A stretch of 64,000 nucleotides of DNA from Flaccisagitta enflata (GCA_965153355.1 OZ231127.1:6758001-6822000); one strand, 5' to 3'. Shown: positions 31,461 to 42,750, numbered from the stretch's first letter. The notes: a model not told the origin generated them from the sequence alone. Made by a program: numbers and translations.

Positions 31461-31709
31461 ATGGCTAAGGCACGGAGAAATAAGAAAGGACAATTTGTGC
31501 GAGACGAGACTCTCCATGGAACGCGAAAGCGAAAGAGACGACGCAGACGACGAAAATCTCGAAGGTCGAAGCGAGGACGAAGGAGAAAACGTGGGCTTTT
31601 GTCGGCGACAAAGTCGAGAAGAAGAAGAAGGAGACGCCGGAGCTCTGGGTGCGATGGAATTCCGAGTCGTTTAGTAGTGATGGCCAAGAGAAGGCTGAAA
31701 TCAAAGTAA
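31461..31709 (+). CDS. Arg-rich protamine-like core protein
   Basis: 82 residues from ATG 31461. More than 40% Arg/Lys, in blocks such as KRKRRRRRRKSRRSKR and SRRRRRRRR, encoded by mixed Arg codons, so not a DNA-level repeat. An N-terminal RNKKGQFVRDETLHG segment precedes the Arg blocks. By composition and position next to the capsid gene it may condense packaged DNA like adenovirus core proteins; I do not see a specific family motif. The upstream tttttgtgtag at about 31430-31440 could be an acceptor for a leader exon. Confidence 0.62.
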   Translation: MAKARRNKKGQFVRDETLHGTRKRKRRRRRRKSRRSKRGRRRKRGLLSATKSRRRRRRRRSSGCDGIPSRLVVMAKRRLKSK

Positions 31710-31814
31710 AATGATTTTCTACTCTATAGGAAATCTTTTGGCGACAATTATATGTACGAAAGACGAAGAAAGTTCCGACAATTTGAGGGTTATTTATGAA
31801 TAATAACTATTGCC

Positions 31815-31940
31815 ATGAAAAGACAGAGACCATATCATCAGTTTAAATCATCAACTACTGCGCCCTGTCATGACTGCACCGCGCCAAAATGCAGTGTTTT
31901 ACATTGGTTTGCTGTAATGAAAATTGTAAAAAAAAAATGA
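31815..31940 (+). CDS. Short ORF, 41 residues, possible small Cys protein
   Basis: ATG 31815 to TGA 31940. Contains PCHDCTAPKCSVLHW, a Cys/His cluster, and basic ends. It is too short to be sure of; it lies in the 500-base gap between the Arg-rich gene and the polymerase. Nothing else in that gap is supported. Confidence 0.25.
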   Translation: MKRQRPYHQFKSSTTAPCHDCTAPKCSVLHWFAVMKIVKKK

Positions 31941-32210
31941 TCTATGCTATGGATCGTGATTTTAGCTGAATAATGAATGTTATTAATTAACTATTTGTTA
32001 TAGAAAATTACAAAAAAAAATGGTCACACATTTAAAAGACATTTATCAGTGGTACTGAAACTGCGGCAATCACCTGCTCTTGTCCTTTGCGTTGCTTGGA
32101 ATTGGAAAATGTAGGAGTGGAAATAGTGTCAGCGTGGCACCACTGCCTTGAATGCGGAGAGTGACGTTTCCAGATAAACTTAAATTGAGAGGCCGAACTC
32201 AACACCAAAA

Positions 32211-35200
32211 ATGAGTGGTCTAAGTTATGCTGAAATAAACAATGCGATAGTCAGGGATTTGGACAGTACTGTCGCTGGAAATGACTATTGTGATGAATTA
32301 AGAAGAGTTGTTGAAGCCAACTGGAACACTGTAAGAAATCAAATCACGGTTAATCCCAACATGATGGTGAGCGAATTTAATTTTCGTCTGTCAAGTAATC
32401 GCCCGCTTAGTGATGCCCATGTCCGTAACTGGTGGCCGTCCCCCCTACATGTGTCAAACTACCTCATAGAATTTGTGAGAGGGGTTTTATACCACTATTA
32501 TGTCAGATTAAGGAGATCAGTAAGAATTCAGTTCAGTCCAAACATGGCGATTATCTCAACTACTGGAGGGCCTAGTAACTTCATTTGGGCTTCCCGCAGT
32601 AATTGGGGGATTTTAGGCCAATCCTATCTCATACATGACATTCAATCATTTAACCATTTCATTGATGTCATTCTCAAAAATGAGGATTTACATCAAGCCA
32701 TGTTAGCAAGTTTATCGAGTTTAAGCAGTAAATATAGTGACGGCTTTTTGGCCCCGCTTTCACTGACATTTCATCTAACAAGTGTGCCCTCCAAGATATT
32801 TGGCAACAATGGAAGATGTTTAAGTGAGCATAAATGTACTGATGGTAGTTGTGACAGCAATGCATGTGTGTGGCTTGCATTAAGCAGTATTTTTGACGTG
32901 GGCAAATGTGGAAATGCAAAAAGGAGGAGTTCAGAAATGGGGAAAGGAAAAGGACAAGGGCGAAGAACAAAAGTTAACAGAAAAAGAGCAAAAAAGTTAG
33001 AGAAAAAGTTTTTGGCATGGCTGAAAAAAAGAGGAAAGGAAAAGGACATTCTTTCAGAGAAAATTGGTCATTTGGGATTACCAGAAAGATACTTAGGCGA
33101 ATTGGAAAAATTCTTAGGTCATTCCATGATTTTGCTAAGTGAAAAAACCATGAATATGAGAAAGGTTGCCAATGACACAGTATTAAAAACTACAAAATAT
33201 CAAAGATACTTCTCTTCAAAGAATGTGTCAGACAGTGATTACGGGAATTTCATTTATCTGTTAACCAAAAATGAAAACCACGTGCAGACAGTGCTAAACT
33301 TACAGAAATATTCCCGAAAATTTGTATGTTCAAAATGCACAAGGTGTTTTTATAGAATATCAGCACTAGAATATCATCAAAAGTTCAAAGTATGCGAAAA
33401 AAAACGCTTTGTTGCCGAGAAGCAAGTGAATTTTCCCTATTCCGCGGAAAAAATTGTGTCAGAAATGGTTGAATTTGAACATTTGAGCATTTGCAAGGAT
33501 ACCAAGTACACTCATTGCTTAATTAATGTTGAAAAGGACTCATCAGTGAGTTTGACGATGCAGATTGATTTGAAAGGCACTGATCAAATGTTGATGTCAA
33601 GGAGATTTGAAAGTTTAGGGGAATGTGCCTCATTCATCATGAAATTCGCAGCAAAATGTGCCATATGGGTCTTAGGAGAAAGATTAGTGTTGCACTTTGA
33701 CTCACTACAAAAAATAGAAACAGCATTGAGCAGTTATGAAAATTGCGACCCGGAAGCAATCGATAGGAGCAAATTGAAGCATCTGCAGATGGTTAAAACT
33801 GAAATTGTCAAATATTTGAGCAAATATGACATTTATTTGTCAGTTGGCCAGGAAGACCCCAAAATAGTGAGCAATTTTATGTTTGAATTGTTGTCAAAGC
33901 TGAGCGATGGTCGAGAATGTGAAACAATACATGTCAAGTTCGATCAAAATGTGCTACAATTTGTCGCTGTAGACCAATTTCCTCTGAATTTTATACTGTT
34001 AAATAAATTTGGAGCAACATTTCAAGGGAATAGAGCGACTGCAGACATGTTGGCACATTTCAAGGATACTGTGAGTTTGTTCAAAAGTGAATTTGGACTG
34101 AATATTGTGGGTCAAAGAAATTCAACTCAGATCGGTAGGCATTTAATGGCCAGTACATTAGATGAAGGCAGGAGAAACGCCCTGTTTTCCCCGCCCTTGG
34201 CTTTTTCTCATGAAATAGATGAAACATTTGTTTCATACGGAGTATTAAATGCCAAAAAAAGCATTTGTCATGATCAAGGATTTATGAAAGGAGCAATGAA
34301 TGTGGATTTCGAAAAATTTTATGGCCATTTAGTATTGAAAAAAAATGCTAATTGGATGTTGGTCGGACTGCCGCACATGTACGTGAGAAAAGGAACAACA
34401 TATGTCACAAAACGGAGTCGAAAGCGTCACACATTTTCTAACATGATTTTAGGCGTTATAGAGTTTTGTTGTGACGCTCTGTTTTCAATATCTCACTTAA
34501 ATGGTCAAGAAAAAATGAGATATGGAATGCTATTCGATGCTATTCTCAAAATCGAAGGGAACGAGGTGTTCTATGAAGCCGACGGGTGCATATGGCATAG
34601 TTGCCCAAAAATATGCCATTTGAGTGAAGCTAATGTGATGAAAGGTCACAAACTGCACTGTGACGCATGCAAAATTGACGAAATGGTTGGCGATGGTAGC
34701 GCCCACTTGAAATTCTTAAAGCCTCGACTCTGGAAAATGAAAACAAATGAACAAAGAGATTCGGTCCACGCTCTGAAGAAAAACGTTACCTATGATGAGG
34801 ATTACAAAAACACGTTAGAAAAGGCGGCACTTATGTATAAAAGAAGCGGAAAAAGAATTGTAAGCGTATCCGAATGCCACGTGCTGCGTTTTTGGCATAA
34901 AAGTACTGGAGCATTTATGGACAGTCTAAAACTGCCATGTAAATTCGACTGTCGTGATATACAGTTATCAACACTTGTGGAGCAGATAACCATGCAAAAT
35001 TTCCCTCTGCTAAGATATGGAGCATTGACTCATGATAAGGTGATAACTGCAATCAAACATGGAGATTTGAATGGCTTTGTGAAATGCACCACAGTTGCAG
35101 GAGACAAAACAAGGCATAACTTAGGTGTTTTGAAACCTTTTTTTTACAAAAAAGATGGTATTTCACAGACTAGTTATGACGTGGAGGACAAAATTGTCTC

Positions 35201-36110
35201 AACTCTGATTTTGAGGGAAATGCTAACCAATGGTTTAACCAGTGATTTCTCAATTACTGCTATCACTGAAATCATTGAATACCGCGTCTCAGCATCAAAC
35301 CCCTTTCATACACTGGAGGCGCCAGTGTTTAACGCTTTTAAGAATTATAAGCAATGCACTGGGTTTATTCAAATACTCAAAGGAAGTTTGAATTCTGCTA
35401 TTGGAGCGTTTGGCATATCTGGACACAAGCATAAAAATAGCTATCTAATGAATGAAAACGATATAAAAAGCATACAGGATCTGCATAATCTCTCTCATGG
35501 CACTCAGGTCAATGCAGAGAAAAGACTTTTCCATTTTGCAAGTTCATCGAGAATTTGTAACCTTAAACAATTGCATATGGCCATAATATCAAATGGAATC
35601 TCGATATTTATGAACTTTTTTTTGACGTGGAATTCTTATTTTCTTGGAGAAGCAGTACGTTTTAACACCGATGGTTTTTTAACTATGTTTAACCGAGCTT
35701 TCACCCCAGAAACACTATGTTCTAGTACATTAACTAGTGTATTGCTAGATCACCATTTAAAAGTAACTATGAATACAGAGGAAGCTAATAGGTATTTTAA
35801 ATGGAAAAAAAAGTTTTTTATCGCTTTGGGTGTGTGTCTGGAACACGAAAAAGAGTATTTGTATACGTTAGTTAATGGTGATATGTTTAAACAACGTACG
35901 TGCTGCATTAATTACATGTCTAATGGTCTTGATTTTCCTGTGAAATTGGAGTTTCTTGGAAATGTATCAGTCGTGACCTCAGTCAATAAACTGTCCGTAT
36001 TCAATAGCTATAAAAATGAGTATTTCATAAAGTGCAGTGGTAGCACTGATGAGTTTTTGTCAAACATCCACATGTACAGTTATGATCAGTTGAATGAAAA
36101 ACTCTGTTAA
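32211..36110 (+). CDS. Protein-primed-type family B DNA polymerase
   Basis: Replicates the element. 1299 residues in one exon. Seen in order: a Lys/Arg-rich linker (~245-285); a zinc-finger-like C..C....F.....L..H...C (Cys 373 to ~395); polymerase motif A NVDFEKFYGHLV (Asp 699); an inserted endonuclease-like EADGCIWHSCPK with further Cys/His pairs (from Asp 791), typical of Polinton polymerases; motif B KGSLNSAIGAFG (Lys 1057); and motif C RFNTDGFL (Asp 1154), where the family usually has DTDS-like residues. I could not locate convincing exonuclease I-III motifs in residues 400-690, so proofreading may be lost or diverged. The frame is intact. Length fits the family's upper range (1000-1300). 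It is the last + strand gene of the element. Confidence 0.9.
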   Translation: MSGLSYAEINNAIVRDLDSTVAGNDYCDELRRVVEANWNTVRNQITVNPNMMVSEFNFRLSSNRPLSDAHVRNWWPSPLHVSNYLIEFVRGVLYHYYVRLRRSVRIQFSPNMAIISTTGGPSNFIWASRSNWGILGQSYLIHDIQSFNHFIDVILKNEDLHQAMLASLSSLSSKYSDGFLAPLSLTFHLTSVPSKIFGNNGRCLSEHKCTDGSCDSNACVWLALSSIFDVGKCGNAKRRSSEMGKGKGQGRRTKVNRKRAKKLEKKFLAWLKKRGKEKDILSEKIGHLGLPERYLGELEKFLGHSMILLSEKTMNMRKVANDTVLKTTKYQRYFSSKNVSDSDYGNFIYLLTKNENHVQTVLNLQKYSRKFVCSKCTRCFYRISALEYHQKFKVCEKKRFVAEKQVNFPYSAEKIVSEMVEFEHLSICKDTKYTHCLINVEKDSSVSLTMQIDLKGTDQMLMSRRFESLGECASFIMKFAAKCAIWVLGERLVLHFDSLQKIETALSSYENCDPEAIDRSKLKHLQMVKTEIVKYLSKYDIYLSVGQEDPKIVSNFMFELLSKLSDGRECETIHVKFDQNVLQFVAVDQFPLNFILLNKFGATFQGNRATADMLAHFKDTVSLFKSEFGLNIVGQRNSTQIGRHLMASTLDEGRRNALFSPPLAFSHEIDETFVSYGVLNAKKSICHDQGFMKGAMNVDFEKFYGHLVLKKNANWMLVGLPHMYVRKGTTYVTKRSRKRHTFSNMILGVIEFCCDALFSISHLNGQEKMRYGMLFDAILKIEGNEVFYEADGCIWHSCPKICHLSEANVMKGHKLHCDACKIDEMVGDGSAHLKFLKPRLWKMKTNEQRDSVHALKKNVTYDEDYKNTLEKAALMYKRSGKRIVSVSECHVLRFWHKSTGAFMDSLKLPCKFDCRDIQLSTLVEQITMQNFPLLRYGALTHDKVITAIKHGDLNGFVKCTTVAGDKTRHNLGVLKPFFYKKDGISQTSYDVEDKIVSTLILREMLTNGLTSDFSITAITEIIEYRVSASNPFHTLEAPVFNAFKNYKQCTGFIQILKGSLNSAIGAFGISGHKHKNSYLMNENDIKSIQDLHNLSHGTQVNAEKRLFHFASSSRICNLKQLHMAIISNGISIFMNFFLTWNSYFLGEAVRFNTDGFLTMFNRAFTPETLCSSTLTSVLLDHHLKVTMNTEEANRYFKWKKKFFIALGVCLEHEKEYLYTLVNGDMFKQRTCCINYMSNGLDFPVKLEFLGNVSVVTSVNKLSVFNSYKNEYFIKCSGSTDEFLSNIHMYSYDQLNEKLC

Positions 36111-36437
36111 TTTAAATCTATTTATTGATATTTATTTTATTTATTGAAATTAGGTAAAGCGATCGTGACAATAATATAAACGAGCAAAGCAAAATAAATG
36201 ACAATGCCACATTTTGGGCCAATGACAAAAGATTGTGTATTTGGGCCAACGACAAAAGAACAAAGGAAATGGATGAATAAAGTAACTAATGAGTTGTCGA
36301 GGGACTGCAATTGAGACAATGTCAAGCTTGGAAGATGCAAAAGTTATCTTGTCCAGGGATAACCATGAAGAAGCTAAAACAGTGCCCAATAAGTCAATTT
36401 TTTGACTGTGTGTCGCCCGGGGTTACGGGATTTGATT
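36111..36437. other. Short intergenic region between convergent genes
   Basis: A/T-rich, with 3' ends of the polymerase and helicase genes facing each other. A local duplication, gggccaatgacaaaaga / gggccaacgacaaaaga, lies at about 36218-36256. No TIR recognised. Confidence 0.45.
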
Positions 36438-37597
36438 TCAGGGCAGATCCTGGATCGTGTCTTGCCCGGGAATGACGGGATCCGGACGGTCATTTAAATT
36501 GAAGTGACGAAGCCAAAGCCCGACCCAGTGGGCAGGGGTGATTATGATTGGCGCTGGCAAAATGTAGCTGTATAAGAGGAAAGGATAGGGGGGGGGGGCG
36601 CTTAAATTGATAACAAATGATGCAGAAAAGAGGTCTCTTTTTAGTCGCGTACACGCGACTCTACAACCAGCTATGTCCGTTGGTTGGTTGGTCCGTCGGT
36701 AAGCTTTAGTTGTAATTGATGTTATGAACGGTTTGCCTCTTTTATCACTGTCCCTGCCCACCACATGCGACTTCAGTAGCCGTGTAGCCTAAAATAATTA
36801 CCTGAAAGGCCGGTTTGGGGGTATTTCGTATTTTGTCTTGAGCCGTGCAATTTGTTGAGGGGTCGCGGCCTCGATTTGCTCCTTAGTTTCCGTGACCACG
36901 GGGGTGGACATTTGGAACTCGAAACATCTGTAAAGTAATGCGGGGTGACATTTGGTACAGGTCAATGAGTAAGGGAGACTGTATATGAAATGCATATAAG
37001 TGCCATCCGTTTAATTTATCCATCCGTCCGTCTGAATGTGTGACGTAACTTCTATTGTGCATATTATGAAATAATTACCTTGAACGCAAAGCGTTGAGGT
37101 TTCTTTGGTCCCCTGCGGGCACGTAGGCACTTAATTCGTCATTGCTTGTCACCCAAATGCGGTAGGGGGTGGTTCTCATCGACGCCGATTTCCCTTTTTT
37201 GTTTATTACCGTGGGAGAACCTTCAAACATGAGCTTGAGCGAAGAAATCGGCAAAAAACCCGTCTTGAGCTCCTAAGGGAAGGGACGCGGGGTTACATTT
37301 ATAATTACATGGGCATGGGCAATGGTAGTAATGATTTTTGATTACGGACATGCGACTGTATATTTTACCATGTTGGTTGTTAGGGCTGTGAGTCTGTCCG
37401 TAGCATAAGATTTGAAGGCATAAGCAGAAGCATAAAGCATGAGTAACAGCTAAAGGTTAAAACTAAGGCTATGGCTAAGGCTAAGGCTAAGGCTAAGGCT
37501 AAGAGCTAATAGTAAAAAAAAAAAGAAAAGCAATAAACTAACCTCGGCAAAGACGATATGACACAGTTCGTCCAGTCGCTCAAGGAAAAAGTTCGCG
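36438..37597 (-). CDS. Superfamily 3 helicase fragment, parvovirus NS1-like, spliced
   Basis: On the - strand, exons 37597-37543, 37272-37079, 36927-36802 and 36567-36438 join with GT-AG borders and matching phases, giving about 168 residues to a TGA. Visible helicase features: a Walker B-like CHIVFAEELKTG at the exon 1/2 boundary; the ISSLKLMFEG segment (parvoviral wEE..... LK.i.eG pattern); sensor 1 PYRIWVTSNDE; and the RNLNALRSRCFEF arginine-finger region. The C-terminal exon carries TPAHWVGLWLRHF, like the W-rich end of parvovirus NS1. The Walker A exon is missing: upstream, a ~410-bp TIR element begins at 37865, and I found no P-loop exon up to 39 kb. Either a truncated endogenous parvovirus-like gene or part of the Polinton-like element. 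The last intron contains the short interspersed repeat. Confidence 0.68.
36637..36792 (+). repeat. Short interspersed repeat in helicase intron
   Basis: Begins tttttAGTCGCGtacaCGCGACTctac, then tccgttggttggttggtccg. This is the C/G hairpin variant of the family. Confidence 0.75.
37460..37505. repeat. ggctaa hexamer repeat
   Basis: Tandem aaggct/ggctaa units, about seven copies, within a helicase intron. Confidence 0.85.
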
Positions 37598-37864
37598 CTG
37601 AAAATAAGAAGAAAAAAAAATTTGTTTAGTGATCTGGGATTAACGACATGATGGGCAGGGGTGGGTACGGCACAATGGGCAGGGGAGGGTACTTCAATTT
37701 GAGAATATGTGAAGATTTGATGTGTGTGTGTCCCTTATCTGCTTGTCCATGACCCTGCAGCTGGGAGATTCAAACAGATTGTGTTACATCTACAAGACTC
37801 GGGACTCGGGAGAGATACAAAATCGAGGACGCGATAACAAATAAGACCACAAATCTAAGGGGAA

Positions 37865-38277
37865 TACTACGCGAATTAAAGAAAAAGACGCACCTTTTTA
37901 TTTGCTGATAAAACTGACTTAAAAAGTATCAAAAAAATTTTACAGAGAAAATGATTTTGAAGATTTTCAAATTATCTTTCATTCTAGACCAATCCCAGAT
38001 CTGTATCTTTAAGGGTTTAGGAGCTAGAGCTCTTTTTGACATCATTGTGATGAATTGCATTTTTTCAAAGGGACTGCAACAACAAATTTGGCAACATTTT
38101 TACTTAAACTAATGCCATTTCTAAACGAAAAAAGATAGAGATTCCAGATTGGCGCCAAATGAAATAGTTTTTTAAGGGCTTCAAAATGGTCTAAGATTTT
38201 AGTTAGTTTTTTTGATTTTTATAGACGCAATCAACCATTCAACAGTGCGTCTTTTTTTTTAATTCGTGTAGTATTTA
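37865..38277 (+). mobile_element. ~410-bp TIR element upstream of the helicase fragment
   Basis: Inverted ends atactacgcgaattaaag and ttaattcgtgtagtat. The interior is similar to the element at 16399 (accaatcccagatctgtatc, tggcgcca, ctaatgccatttctaaac), in opposite orientation. It sits just 5' of the first recognisable helicase exon. Confidence 0.83.
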
Positions 38278-38359
38278 ATGGGAAATGCGACGGGGGGGGG
38301 GGGGCGGAGGAGAAGAGGGGAAGGGGAAGATGGGAGAGAAGATCGCGATGAAGAGGAAG

Positions 38360-38780
38360 GACAGGTCGCCCAAGGGCAATACGTGGTCAGGGATACCCGT
38401 TGCCCTACTTGATTGTGAATTGGAGTGAGAGGAAGCAGGGCAGCGGCCCCGAAGGGGACGAAGTCCTGTAGAACACAGGGGGACTTTCATTCGTCCGTCT
38501 GTTCAATCTTTTGTCCGTCCATCCGTCCACCCCCCGGCCCTCTCAGGCCTGGAATCTGCCCTCTCAGGCCTGAAATATGCCCTCTCAGGGCTGAAATATG
38601 CCCTCTCAGGCCTTGAATCTATGTGGGCGAATTTGAAGCCTGAGAGGTTAGATTCCAAGGTCTGAAAGGGCAGATTTGAGGCCTGACAAGGCAGATTTGA
38701 GACTTGAGAGGGCAGATTCAAGGCCTGACAGGGCAGATTGCAGGCCTGAGAGGGCATATTTCAAGCCTGAGAGGGCCGCT
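38360..38780 (+). mobile_element. TIR element with internal ggcctga minisatellite, second copy
   Basis: Left flank caagggcaatacgtggtcag and end gggcagcggccccgaagggg as at 13738-14314; right end gggccgctgccc. The internal 20-bp array changes orientation midway (ctctcaggcctgaaat, then gaggcctgacaagg). A poly-G run precedes it at about 38291-38304. Confidence 0.75.
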
Positions 38781-39844
<1,064 letters not shown>

Positions 39845-39899
39845 AAAGAAGAAGAAGAAGAACAGCTTGAGCCTCCACCAAAGCCAGTCACCATCAAAG
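39845..39899 (+). CDS. Candidate small exon, Glu-rich
   Basis: 55 bases between acgtacaacag and a gtaag donor, phase 0 in, 1 out, encoding KEEEEEQLEPPPKPVTIK. Its outgoing phase fits the exon at 42666. Probably an upstream exon of the long Asp-Gly-repeat gene, by phase and order only. Confidence 0.38.
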
Positions 39900-41010
39900 G
39901 TAAGATCACACTTTCGTATTAAGCCGCTGCTGCAGCCGTCGCTACTGCAGCTACAGCATCGCCCCTGCTGCTGCTACAGCATCGCCGCCCCATCTTTCAT
40001 CCAAACACATGACAAAAAAGAAGAAGGATAAAAAAAAGAAGAAAAGGAATCAAAACATGACAAAATGAGAAAGTCTGTGAATTTTGAACAAACAGAAAGA
40101 CGGATAGACAGACAGACAGACAGACACACAGACAGACAGACAGTCAGGCCCTTGATTTGATAAAGAGAGGAGACAAGAAAAAAAAGAAGATAGAAAATAT
40201 TCTCTCGCGCGCGAATTTAATCAAGTTTCGTGGAAAGGAAAAGGCAAAAAAAGGCAAAAAAAAAAAAAAAAAAAAAAGGCGAAAAGGTCTTTCTCTCTAT
40301 TTTCCTCGCTGATAGAATCAAAGTAGAGAAAAGGAAATAAGAAAAGGAAAGAGAACGTTTGAGAGAGAGAGAGAGAGAATGAAAACATTTTATAGGGATT
40401 TAGATGGATGACAGTTAGAATGATGATGATGAAGGAGAGTTAGACTTAGAGTTAGATGATGAAGTAAAAAATTCGTCTTTTTCTTGTTCTTTGACAGTTG
40501 AGAAAATGGACCCAATTTCTTTTCTATTAACATATTTATTCGGATAAATGATTTGAAGCATCGTGCCTACCTGTTATCATCTTTAAATTGCTTTACTGAT
40601 GTTTTAAGTATGAGTTTTATTGCACAGCAGTTATAAATCTGACTGAAATAGCGCAAGTAACGAGGGAAAGGTACAATGACCCATAGCACTATGTTTTGAG
40701 AGCACACCACCTCAGGGCAAGAAAAATTACGCTGGCACTTTTAACCTGTGACAAAGGCAGAAACTTGTGCAGTTGCTCATTCAAAGCAAGAAAATATATG
40801 GTTTCACCTGCGCCCTAGCTCATCCAAAGCCTCATTTTCCCTCTTGAGGTTAACTACTTCGCTCAAAATTATATGTGGCAAAGAATGGTTACTTGGTTTC
40901 ATTTGTTACTCTTCTAGACATCCAAAATGAAACCAAGAATCTAAAGGAGGACACAAATCTTGGGGGAAAGCTTCAGGGTGGATTAAATACGGCTTGTGTA
41001 GAATTTGGTA
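39900..41010. other. Non-coding stretch, putative intron
   Basis: Contains CAGA and poly-A tracts (40100-40280) and a short GA run near 40362. Nothing coding recognised. Confidence 0.4.
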
Positions 41011-41013
41011 ACC

Positions 41014-41662
41014 CTGCTTACTATCTTGCTAATAAGTATATCACCATCTGAAAAGAAGCTTTGGAAATGTGTTTCTCCTAAAAAGATAAAGCTACAATTA
41101 CCAGATTAGTCGCATTTTAAAGAGTTCAAACAAATATTTAGAATGAGACCAATCTGGTAATTGTAGCTTCAATTCTTTTAGGAGCAGTACTCTACCAAAG
41201 TTGATGCTTCTTTTCAGATGGTGATATATTTACTACTCGACTCAAAAAAAAGCTGCACCCTATTTTGAGTTGATGTATGAGAAAAAAAAAATTATTTGAA
41301 AATTTTTTTATTAAAGTGATTTAAAAGATTTTTGAATTTTCTTTCATTCTAGACCAATCCCAGATCTGTATCTCAAACGGTTTTGGAGCTAGAGCTCTGC
41401 AAAGAAAAGCACTATTTTGCTAAAATGCATTTTTTTCATAGGGATTGCAAAACTGAGATAAGCAACATTTTTACTTAAACTAATGCCATTTCTTAACAAA
41501 AAAAGATAGCAATGCCAGATTTGCGCCAAATAAAAGATCTTTTGAAAAGCTTTCTAATGATCTAAGATTTTAGTTATTTTTTTTAAAATTTAGTATAACA
41601 CTTTGACATTTGAAAGTGCGGCTTTTTTATTGAGTCGAGTAGTATTAGCAAGATAGTAGTCC
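41014..41662. mobile_element. Nested inverted-repeat elements
   Basis: An outer inverted repeat (tactatcttgctaat near 41020 and attagcaagatagta near 41648) encloses two things: an arm-loop structure with tcaccatctgaaaagaagc / gcttcttttcagatggtga at about 41041 and 41207 plus acaattaccagatt / aatctggtaattgt, and a ~410-bp TIR element (about 41232-41648) with ends actactcgactcaaaa and ttgagtcgagtagta. The inner element apparently inserted at the edge of the outer one. Confidence 0.72.
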
Positions 41663-42554
41663 AGTTTAAGATGAAAAAGATTTTGTCAATTGCGAGTCTT
41701 CAAAATGTTGAACCTACTGACTTCCTGAGTAAAAAAAATGTTTTTAGATGACTCAGCGCGCAGGCAAAATCCTATAAAGATGTGATGAACACATCCTAAA
41801 TGACATTCTTATACACTAGCTATCATCCCTGGGTACTGGCTTATATTTTTGTCCTGGTATGGTATGCTCACAGACCTCCGTGCATGGACTAGTTCGAAGG
41901 TTCGTTTATAGCTGCCATTATGGGAAGAGTTATAGTTATTTTCCATGGATGCAGGAGAAGAGGCCCTCAAGGCCTTCAGGGTGTTCAGGGCCTTCAGGCA
42001 AGCCTGTTTGAAGGCCCTCTCTTGATGACCCAGGCAAGTCTGTTTCATGACGAGGGATAAAGTGAATCATATTTACGGTAGATGAAATATTCAAAGAGTA
42101 ATCGCGCGGAAATAGTCGAGAGATAAGTTAACAAAAAATCTAACAAACAAACAAACGAACGACATTTAAAACCAAAACAAACTATACATGTCATGCCATG
42201 TCATGTCATAACATCATCATGCATCCACAAAATCATTTTCCATACAAAATCCGGAAATTCCTATAAAAATTCAAACAAAATCGCGGTACCATCTGTCGCA
42301 TCTACGACCTGCGCCACTTCCTCACGCCATTTCCGCTGCCACTTCCTCACGCCATCTCCTTCGCCACTTCCGCTGCCATCGTCATTTTTCCACCTCGGAA
42401 AATTCTCATTCTTCCGCTTCTTCATCTCAATCAACCCCACAAAATTTTACGCTTCAAAAAACTTTCTTCAATTAAAAAAAACTCGGTCGGGGACTTTTTG
42501 TCCATTCTTAATCACGCCATCCTTAACTATGAAAAAAATATGCACGTGCGTAAA
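41663..42554. other. Non-coding stretch, putative intron
   Basis: Contains a tandem cgccatttccgctgccacttcctca-type repeat at about 42300-42380. No exon is supported. Confidence 0.4.
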
Positions 42555-42642
42555 AACAAAACAAAACAAAACAAAACAAAACAAAACAAAACAAAACAAA
42601 ACAAAACAAAACAAAACAAAACAAAACAAAACAAAACAAAAT
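42555..42642. repeat. AAAAC pentanucleotide microsatellite
   Basis: About 17 perfect copies of caaaa, directly upstream of the exon at 42666. Confidence 0.97.
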
Positions 42643-42665
42643 CTCCAAATGATGGAATTTGATAG

Positions 42666-42750
42666 TTCGTAATTTGGGTGGAGATGATTGGCTAAAATGC
42701 GGCATTGGTAAAGGAGTCGGCAAGATTAATACCGAGAGTTACGAGGAAAC
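42666..42750 (+). CDS. Candidate exon, 85 bases
   Basis: Acceptor ttgatag and strong donor gtaagt; phase 1 in, 2 out. Encodes RNLGGDDWLKCGIGKGVGK and a short acidic end. It joins in phase with 39845-39899 before and with 43566 after, which supports all three being exons of one gene. Confidence 0.4.

Larger units (their letters stand above)
19723..36110 (+). mobile_element. Polinton/Maverick-like (adintovirus-like) virus-derived element
   Basis: A run of at least 13 same-strand genes with the hallmark set of Polinton-class elements: FtsK/HerA-type packaging ATPase, rve/DDE integrase, penton-like minor capsid protein, double-jelly-roll major capsid protein and protein-primed-type family B DNA polymerase. 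Spacing is viral: 21167-21171 reads TGATG (stop and start share a base) and 22420-22423 reads ATGA. The bounds given are those of the first and last recognised + strand coding exons, because no TIRs or 6-bp target duplications were found. Unusual points: two or more genes are spliced, the integrase is broken, and no adenain-like protease is visible. A helicase fragment convergent to the polymerase may or may not belong to it. Confidence 0.88.

Noticed and set aside
32041-32170. Cys-rich frame upstream of the polymerase (CSCPLRC... CLECGE)
   Set aside because: No start codon, no convincing splice acceptor, 42 codons only.
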